From positions 1 to 11,170 of the forward strand of contig JBKPSJ010000405.1 in the NCBI GenBank assembly GCA_046765875.1: a DNA stretch of 11,170 bases. The letters run 5' to 3'. The position numbers and the translations under genes are program-made. The notes beneath the pieces were generated by a model, which saw nothing but the letters and a program-made list of their open reading frames with translations, was not told the origin of the DNA and ran no database searches. Each line of letters begins with the position of its first letter. Positions within the stretch are counted from its first letter, which is position 1. Shown here piece after piece: positions 6,875 to 11,170 of this stretch. The DNA is from DASRHY01 sp046765875. Lineage in GTDB: Bacteria; Actinomycetota; Actinomycetes; Propionibacteriales; Kribbellaceae.

Positions 6875-6941
6875 GGCTCTCCTGGACCTCGGGATACATC
6901 AGGACCTTGGCCGCCGCGTCCGGGCTGCCGGCGGCGCACCC

Positions 6942-6970
6942 ACTCTAGGAGTTTGTGAACGTGAGAACAA
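6942..6970 (-). promoter_or_regulatory. Promoter of the rex-hem operon
   Basis: Read on the minus strand: -35 TTGTTC (6970-6965), 17-bp spacer, -10 TAGAGT (6947-6942). Spacing and the TANNNT -10 fit a housekeeping actinobacterial promoter. Transcription would start near 6935, giving a leader of about 60 nt before the rex GTG. It lies in the 123-nt gap between the glutaredoxin-like gene and rex, so the hem block can be transcribed independently of the ligase gene. Confidence 0.6.
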
Positions 6971-6972
6971 AA
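6953..6972. promoter_or_regulatory. Putative Rex operator (ROP)
   Basis: TTGTGAA (6953-6959), a 6-nt spacer, then AACAAAA (6966-6972). The Rex consensus is TTGTGAA-N6-TTCACAA: the left half is perfect and the right half matches 4 of 7. The site covers the -35 and most of the spacer of the rex promoter, where bound repressor would exclude RNA polymerase. The asymmetry may mean weaker binding. Confidence 0.55.
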
Positions 6973-6997
6973 TCGAGCGTCTCACGGGTGACTACCG

Positions 6998-7243
6998 TCA
7001 CTCCGGCCCCACCAATGCTTTGCGCAACCGAGCCGGGTCGACCCGCCAGAAGTCGTGCCGGCGTCCGTCCACGAACGTGACCGGGATCTGCTCGCCGTAC
7101 TCGCGGACCAGTGCAGGGTCCTGTGTGATGTCGATCTCGGTCCAGCCGACCCCGAGTTCGGCGCACACCGCGTCGACGATCGCCCGCGCGTCGTCACACA
7201 GGTGACAACCCGGTTTGCCGTACAGCGTGACCCGGTCCGTCAC
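6998..7243 (-). CDS. Small glutaredoxin-like thiol protein
   Basis: An 81-residue protein of the glutaredoxin/thioredoxin fold. VTLYGKPGCHLCDDAR (5-20) gives beta-1 and the redox CxxC motif (Cys13, Cys16), TEIDITQDP follows, and EQIPVTFVDGRR supplies the conserved cis-Pro strand and turn. It probably works as a thiol-disulfide reductase in the cytoplasm, with substrate unknown; it is shorter than a full thioredoxin. The GTG at 7243 overlaps the ligase stop as GTGA, and the fold begins at once, so I reject the longer frame from 7330. Small proteins of this type are known next to hemA in mycobacteria and streptomycetes. That conserved position suggests a role in redox care of the hem or Rex block, though this is inference. 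Confidence 0.85.
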   Translation of the reverse strand: MTDRVTLYGKPGCHLCDDARAIVDAVCAELGVGWTEIDITQDPALVREYGEQIPVTFVDGRRHDFWRVDPARLRKALVGPE

Positions 7244-8706
7244 GGTATGCCGTCCCGCAGCCGGCCCTTGGCGACCTTGCCGGTGATCGAGTGCGGGAGG
7301 CGATCTACCAGTTCGATCTCGGCCGGGCACTTGAATGGCGCCAGCCGCTCCTCGGCGTACCGGCCCAGCTCTTCGGTATCCAGAACGGCACCGGCCGTGG
7401 GGACCACGAAAGCCTTGACCGCCTCGCCGGTCTCGTCGGACGGAATGCCGATCACCGCGGCCTCGCGGACGTCCGGCGCAGAGGTCAGCACCTCCTCGAT
7501 CTCGACCGGGAACACGTTGAAGCCCGACACGATGATCAGCTCGCGCAGCCGGTCCACCACATACAGGTCACCGGCGGCGTCGAAGTAGCCGAGGTCTCCG
7601 GTCCGGTACCAGCCGTCCTCGTCGGGACGCTCGGCGCCGTCGGGCCAGTAGCCGCTGAACAGGTTCGCGCCGCGGACCTGGATCTCGCCGGGATCGTCGC
7701 CCTCGACATCGTCGCCCTGCTCATCGGCGATCCTGACCTCGACTCCGGGCAGCGGCCGTCCGACCGATCCGGGCGGCGGGTGGCCGGTACCGAGAGTCGT
7801 GGTCACGCCTGGGGCCGCCTCGGTCAGCCCGTACCCCTGGTGCACCGGCAGCCCGGACCGTTCGCGGAACCGTTCGGCCACCCCGCGGTCCAGAGCCGAT
7901 GCGCCGGTGAGCACCGTACGGACCGACTTCATCGCCTCGGCCAGGTCGTCGCGGCCGAGCCAGGCCACCAGCGCCGGCGGCGCCAGCGGCAGCCGCGTGA
8001 CCCCGCACTCGCGGATCAGCGCCAGCGTGCCGTCGGCGTCGAACCGCTCCTGCAGCACCAGGCTCGCACCGGTGGCGCAGACCCAGCCGAGCACCGCGTT
8101 CAGCCCGAAGACGTGGAACAGCGGCAGCACCCCGAGCACGACGTCATCGGGACCCAGCGCCAGCTCGGGGTCACGCTCGGCCAGCCGGACCAGGTGGTCG
8201 ACGTTGGCCAGCAGCGCCCGGTGTGTGAGCATTGCCGCGCGCGGCTCACCGCTGGTGCCGGCCGTATACAACAGCAGTGCCAGCGCCTCAGGGTCCGGTC
8301 GAGTGGCCAGCAACGCGTCGCCGGTCAGCTCGCCCGGCCGGACCACACGCATCCCCTCGTCGTGCACCTTGTCGGCGAGGTCGTCGGTGGCCACCACCAG
8401 CCGGGCGCCGCTGTGCGTGAGCACCCCGGCCACCTCGCGGGCCGTCAATCCGGTGTTCAGCGGTACGGCGACCAGGCCGGCCCGCAGGCAGCCCAGGTAC
8501 GTCGTGACGAAGTCCAGCCCGTTCGGCAGCAGCAGTATCACCCGGTACCCGGGCACCAGTCCGGCCGATACGAACCCCCGTGCGACCCGGTCGACCGCCC
8601 GATCCAGTTCCTGCCATGTCAACCGCCGCTCCCCATCGACGGCGGCCGCTCGATCGGCATAACGTTGCGCGGTGGCACGTACGAGATCGGCGAAATTGGC
8701 GTTCAC
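7240..8706 (-). CDS. AMP-forming acyl-CoA ligase (ANL superfamily)
   Basis: A 488-residue adenylate-forming enzyme that probably activates a fatty or other carboxylic acid with ATP and then loads CoA. Visible core motifs: the P-loop LLYTAGTSGEPRAAMLTH (145-162), LPLFHVFGLN (194-203), GYGLTEAAPG (291-300), WYRTGDLGYFD (367-377) with Asp371 for ribose binding, DRLRELIIVSGFNVFP (385-400), and the A10 lysine Lys477 in SITGKVAKG. The P-loop has Arg156-Ala where most members have Lys-Gly, a modest deviation. The acid substrate cannot be read from sequence; long-chain acyl-CoA ligases are the nearest match. GTG 8706 is the first start; it has no Shine-Dalgarno, but CAGACT lies 6 nt upstream, compatible with a leaderless message. 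The stop overlaps the start of the glutaredoxin-like gene. It is divergent from the HAD gene across 109 bp. Confidence 0.88.
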   Translation of the reverse strand: MNANFADLVRATAQRYADRAAAVDGERRLTWQELDRAVDRVARGFVSAGLVPGYRVILLLPNGLDFVTTYLGCLRAGLVAVPLNTGLTAREVAGVLTHSGARLVVATDDLADKVHDEGMRVVRPGELTGDALLATRPDPEALALLLYTAGTSGEPRAAMLTHRALLANVDHLVRLAERDPELALGPDDVVLGVLPLFHVFGLNAVLGWVCATGASLVLQERFDADGTLALIRECGVTRLPLAPPALVAWLGRDDLAEAMKSVRTVLTGASALDRGVAERFRERSGLPVHQGYGLTEAAPGVTTTLGTGHPPPGSVGRPLPGVEVRIADEQGDDVEGDDPGEIQVRGANLFSGYWPDGAERPDEDGWYRTGDLGYFDAAGDLYVVDRLRELIIVSGFNVFPVEIEEVLTSAPDVREAAVIGIPSDETGEAVKAFVVPTAGAVLDTEELGRYAEERLAPFKCPAEIELVDRLPHSITGKVAKGRLRDGIP

Positions 8707-8815
8707 GGGTCGAGTCTGTCACGTGGCCAGGACGGCCTCACGGCCCCCGCCATGCCGACACGAAGTAGTTCTGCGCACACGAAAGGTCGCACTTGGAACG
8801 TTCTAGGTTAGATCC
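8707..8815. promoter_or_regulatory. Divergent promoter region between the acyl-CoA ligase and HAD genes
   Basis: Only 109 bp separate two oppositely oriented starts, so both promoters must lie here. On the plus strand TAGGTT (8804-8809) stands 6 nt before the HAD ATG at 8816. On the minus strand CAGACT (8718-8713) stands 6 nt before the ligase GTG. Neither gene has a Shine-Dalgarno, so both may be leaderless. -35 elements are weak on both sides. A GAACGTTC palindrome (8797-8804) touches the plus-strand -10 and could be an operator half. Confidence 0.4.
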
Positions 8816-9685
8816 ATGACCCGCCCGTCGACGCGCGACTTGCGAGCCCGGTCAGTGCTCGCGGGGGAGGCATCCGCGGCTGCGGCCGAGTTGGAAGCCG
8901 CTCTGACGCCGCCGCCCGAGGCGCACAGTGCCGCGTTCTTCGACGTGGACAACACGATGCTGCAGGGAGCAGCGGTGTTCCACCTCGCCCGCGGGCTGTA
9001 TCGGCGCCGGTTCTTCACCAAGCGCGAGATCGCCTCGAAGGCGGTCGCCCAGGTCCGGTTCCGGATGCGCGGCGAGACGCCGGGGTCGGTGGCCGAGGCC
9101 CGTGCCGCCGCGCTGTCCTTCATCGCCGGGCACCGGGTCAGCGAGGTCCGGATCCTGATGGAGGAGATCTTCGACGAGCTGATGGCCGACCGGATCTGGC
9201 CCGGCACCAGGGCGCTCGCCCAGATGCACCTCGACGCCGGCGAACGCGTCTGGGTGGTGACCGCGGCACCGGTCGAGGTTGCCACCCTGCTGGCGCGTCG
9301 GCTAGGACTGACCGGCGCACTCGGTACGGTTGCCGAGCAGGTGGACGGGGTGTATACGGGCCGGCTTGTCGGCGACATCCTGCATGGCCCGGCGAAGGCC
9401 GAGGCGGTGCGCGCACTGGCTGAACGGGAGGAACTGGACCTTTCTCGCTGCTCGGCGTACTCCGACTCCGCGAACGACCTGCCCATGCTCGAGCTGGTCG
9501 GTCACCCGTGCGCGATCAATCCAGAACGCAAACTCAGGCGCCACGCCGAGGCGAACGGCTGGCGGGTACGCGACTATCGCACCGGACGTAAGGCGGCCCG
9601 CGCGGGTCTGCTGACCGCCGGAGTAACGGGGACCGTGGTGGGGGCTGTTTCTGCCGCGGTGGCGATACGGCGGCATGCCCGCTGA
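8816..9685 (+). CDS. HAD-superfamily IB phosphatase (SerB-like) with C-terminal hydrophobic segment
   Basis: A 289-residue phosphatase of the HAD subfamily IB. Motif I FFDVDNTML has the nucleophile Asp43 and Asp45, motif II is VVTAAP with Thr149, motif III is probably Lys194 (HGPAKAEAV), and motif IV is YSDSANDLPML with Asp217 and Asp221. A helical cap fills 50-145. The substrate is unknown; SerB-like annotations are common but phosphoserine is not demonstrated. About 40 residues precede the HAD core, and residues 264-284 (LLTAGVTGTVVGAVSAAVAI, then RRHAR) form a likely membrane anchor with a basic cytoplasmic end. The ATG at 8816 lacks a Shine-Dalgarno but follows a -10-like TAGGTT, so the message may be leaderless. 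Its 3' end overlaps the sigma-factor start by 11 nt. A HAD protein of this class (serB1) also sits near hemA in Mycobacterium tuberculosis. Confidence 0.9.
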   Translation: MTRPSTRDLRARSVLAGEASAAAAELEAALTPPPEAHSAAFFDVDNTMLQGAAVFHLARGLYRRRFFTKREIASKAVAQVRFRMRGETPGSVAEARAAALSFIAGHRVSEVRILMEEIFDELMADRIWPGTRALAQMHLDAGERVWVVTAAPVEVATLLARRLGLTGALGTVAEQVDGVYTGRLVGDILHGPAKAEAVRALAEREELDLSRCSAYSDSANDLPMLELVGHPCAINPERKLRRHAEANGWRVRDYRTGRKAARAGLLTAGVTGTVVGAVSAAVAIRRHAR

Positions 9686-10268
9686 CCGCGCAGCGTCGGT
9701 GACGGCGGGTGACCACCCTGCCGCCAGCCGTCGAGCTGAACTCGTCGACAGGGCACAGTCCGGCGACACCGAGGCCTTTGGGCTGTTGTACGACGAGTAC
9801 GGCTCCGCCGTGTACCGCTTCATCTACGCCAGGGTCGGCTCGGTCGCACTGGCCGAGGACCTGACCAGTGAGACGTTCCTGCGGGCCTTGCGGGCGCTGG
9901 ACTCGTTCCGCTGGCAGGGCCGCGACTTCGGAGCCTGGCTGATGACCATCGCGCGCAATCTGATCACCGACCATTTCAAGTCCGGCCGGGTCCGGCTGGA
10001 GTCGCCGACCGACGAGATCGAGACGCACGACAGCAGCACCCACGGACCGGAGCTCGACGTGCTCACCGCGCTCACCGCCGACGCCGTACGCCGGGCCGTC
10101 GGCGAGCTGCCGGCCGAGCAGCGCGACTGCCTGACGATGCGGTTCTTCGCGGGCATGTCGATCGCCGAGACCGCCAAGGCGATGGACAAATCCGAGGGTG
10201 CGATCAAACAGCTTCAGCTCCGGGCGGTACGCCAGCTCGCGAAGGTGATCCCAAGGGAGCTGCGATGA
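9675..10268 (+). CDS. ECF-type RNA polymerase sigma factor, BldN-like
   Basis: A 197-residue group IV sigma factor. Region 2 (about 33-105) reads AFGLLYDEYGSAVYRFIYARVG, then AEDLTSETFLRALRALDSF, then WQGRDFGAWLMTIARNLITDHFKS. Region 4 (about 135-190) contains LPAEQRDCLTMRFF and the helix-turn-helix MSIAETAKAMDKSEGAIKQLQLRAVRQLAK. These segments closely resemble BldN of Streptomyces as I recall it, and the neighbours agree: in Streptomyces bldN lies near rex-hemACD and is followed by its anti-sigma gene. The long N-terminal extension of BldN that is removed by proteolysis is absent; fewer than 30 residues precede region 2. ATG 9675 lies inside the end of the HAD gene (11-nt overlap); GTG 9699 is an alternative start. 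In Streptomyces BldN turns on chaplin and rodlin genes for aerial growth; the regulon here is unknown. Confidence 0.92.
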   Translation: MPADRAASVTAGDHPAASRRAELVDRAQSGDTEAFGLLYDEYGSAVYRFIYARVGSVALAEDLTSETFLRALRALDSFRWQGRDFGAWLMTIARNLITDHFKSGRVRLESPTDEIETHDSSTHGPELDVLTALTADAVRRAVGELPAEQRDCLTMRFFAGMSIAETAKAMDKSEGAIKQLQLRAVRQLAKVIPRELR

Positions 10269-10279
10269 CGACGACGGTG

Positions 10280-10308
10280 CGTAACTCAGCGGATCTCTGC
10301 ATCGTTTT
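10280..10308 (+). promoter_or_regulatory. Putative BldN-type sigma promoter for the anti-sigma gene
   Basis: CGTAAC (10280-10285), 17 nt, then CGTTTT (10303-10308). The published sigma-BldN consensus, as I recall it, is CGTAAC-N16-CGTTGA: the -35 is identical, the -10 keeps CGTT, and the spacing is one nt longer. It lies in the 93-nt gap between the sigma gene and the anti-sigma gene, placing the start roughly 45-50 nt before the ATG. In Streptomyces venezuelae the anti-sigma gene rsbN is itself a sigma-BldN target. Confidence 0.55.
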
Positions 10309-10361
10309 GCTGGTGAGATCGGGCGGCGATCCTGCCCGCTGTGTGAGGAGACCGGGGAACC

Positions 10362-11170
10362 ATGTCTGACCTGAACCAGGTTCGCAGACGCGCGGAGGAG
10401 TTCGCGCGCCTGACCGACGGTGCCGCGCCGTCGCCGAACCCTGTCCAGGACCCGGAGTTCGCCGAGGCCATGCAACTCGTCGAGGCGATGCGCGAAGCCG
10501 GCGCGGTCGAGCCACGCCCGGAGTTCTCCGCCTCGCTGCGTCAGCGGCTGATCGACGAGGCCGAGGCCGGCATCGCCGCAACGCCGCCGGACGTTGACGA
10601 TGGCGACGGCGACGGCGATGGCAATGGCGCTGACACCGAACTGATCGATCCGACGCCGCTGCAGGCCCGGCGGCGTCGCCGCGGCAAGCTGATCGCGAGC
10701 GCCGCGGCGGTCGCAATCCTGGCCGGCGGCATCGGCTCGGCCGCGGCCGCACAGCAGGCGATGCCGGGCGACCCGCTCTACGCGCTCAAGCGCGGTCTGG
10801 AGAACATCGCGTCCGAGGTCAGTGTGACCGATGACTCCCGCGGTCGCCGCGACCTCTCCCACGCACTGGCCCGGCTCACCGAGGCCGAAACGCTGACCGC
10901 CCGCAACGCGCCGGCCGCGACGATCAGCGACACGCTGCACGACTTCTCCACCCAGGCCCAGTCGGGTGCCGACCACCTGGTGGCCTCGTACCAGTCCGAC
11001 AACGACGCATCCGCGATCCAGGACATCTACGACTTCGCCGTGGAGGCGCGGACCCGGCTGCTCGACCTGTCCAAGACGAGCGCGCCCGCGGTCCAGCCGG
11101 CGATCGCCGACGCGATGAGCACGGTCGTCGCGATCGTTCAGCAGGCGCTGAAGGCGTGCCCGGCGTGTGC
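10362..11170 (+). CDS. RsbN-like anti-sigma factor with DUF5667-type extracellular region (3' end missing)
   Basis: The first 269 codons of a gene that runs off the window without a stop. Residues 1-70 are a charged, helical cytoplasmic segment (RRRAEEFARL, then EFAEAMQLVEAMREAG, then EFSASLRQRLIDEAEAG), the place of the anti-sigma domain in RsbN. An Asp/Gly run (78-91) and a basic stop (ARRRRRGK, 102-109) lead to one membrane helix (about 110-130). Outside, PGDPLYALKRGLENI (135-149) is the signature opening of the DUF5667 family, followed by long helices and CPAC (266-269) near the cut. ATG 10362 has GAGGAG 11 nt and GGGG 4 nt upstream. By position and layout it probably tethers and inhibits the BldN-like sigma factor at the membrane. 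Specificity is inferred, not shown. Confidence 0.85.
   Translation, partial: MSDLNQVRRRAEEFARLTDGAAPSPNPVQDPEFAEAMQLVEAMREAGAVEPRPEFSASLRQRLIDEAEAGIAATPPDVDDGDGDGDGNGADTELIDPTPLQARRRRRGKLIASAAAVAILAGGIGSAAAAQQAMPGDPLYALKRGLENIASEVSVTDDSRGRRDLSHALARLTEAETLTARNAPAATISDTLHDFSTQAQSGADHLVASYQSDNDASAIQDIYDFAVEARTRLLDLSKTSAPAVQPAIADAMSTVVAIVQQALKACPAC
10596..10628 (+). repeat. GAY-GGC hexanucleotide-type repeat encoding an Asp-Gly run
   Basis: Inside the anti-sigma gene, alternating GAC/GAT and GGC codons repeat about five times, giving DDGDGDGDGNG (residues 79-89) just before the membrane helix. It is likely a flexible acidic linker. Such short repeats vary in length between strains by slippage, in frame here because the unit is 6 nt. 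Confidence 0.7.

Noticed and set aside
7244..7330. Longer form of the glutaredoxin-like protein
   Set aside because: The added residues lie inside the ligase gene, look random, and the fold begins right after GTG 7243.
8711..8729. GTGGCC-type hairpin in the divergent promoter region (near 8724-8742)
   Set aside because: Only about 4-6 bp with a bulge, and such GC-rich pairings arise by chance at this base composition.
9534..10976. 480-codon minus-strand frame opposite the sigma and anti-sigma genes
   Set aside because: Shadow of two recognisable plus-strand genes; no coherent motifs.
1..11170. CRISPR array, insertion sequence, phage or defence genes, rRNA or tRNA
   Set aside because: No regularly spaced repeats, no transposase or integrase motifs, and no tRNA T-loop seen; the window looks like ordinary core chromosome.

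Overview
The window reads as chromosome from a high-GC Gram-positive actinomycete. GTG starts are common, genes are packed with 4-nt start/stop overlaps, and the core gene order (rex-hemA-hemC-hemD-hemB next to a BldN-type sigma gene) is the one known from Streptomyces and, in part, Mycobacterium. A solo CBM48 protein and an acyl-CoA ligase between the sigma and heme blocks suggest a non-Streptomyces genus, perhaps Propionibacteriales such as Kribbella. That placement is a guess from style, not a measurement.

Layout. Positions 1-642 hold no convincing gene, only a possible 33-residue ORF (449-550) preceded by a 20-bp near-palindrome. From 643 to 8706 every gene lies on the minus strand. In transcription order they are: an acyl-CoA ligase (8706-7240), a small glutaredoxin-like protein (7243-6998), the redox repressor Rex (6874-6140), HemA (6066-4753), HemC (4756-3851), a fused methyltransferase/uroporphyrinogen-III synthase HemD (3854-2079), HemB (1983-1009) and a stand-alone CBM48 protein (915-643). 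From 8816 the genes point the other way: a HAD-IB phosphatase with a C-terminal hydrophobic anchor (8816-9685), an ECF sigma factor close to BldN (9675-10268), and an RsbN-like anti-sigma factor (10362 to beyond the window).

How they work together. HemA makes glutamate-1-semialdehyde from glutamyl-tRNA, HemB makes porphobilinogen, HemC makes hydroxymethylbilane, and HemD closes the ring to uroporphyrinogen III; HemL is not in the window. A promoter with 17-bp spacing lies ahead of rex and carries a Rex-operator-like repeat over its -35 and spacer. This fits NADH/NAD+-responsive control of heme synthesis, with Rex repressing its own operon. On the other strand the sigma factor probably drives its own anti-sigma gene: a CGTAAC...CGTT element resembling the sigma-BldN consensus lies between the two.

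I see no new defence or mobile system. The best leads are regulatory or architectural: the putative BldN-type autoregulatory promoter, the Rex-controlled promoter, a perfect 26-bp inverted repeat in the hemD-hemB gap whose arm contains the hemD stop codon, and a histone-H1-like basic tail on HemD.
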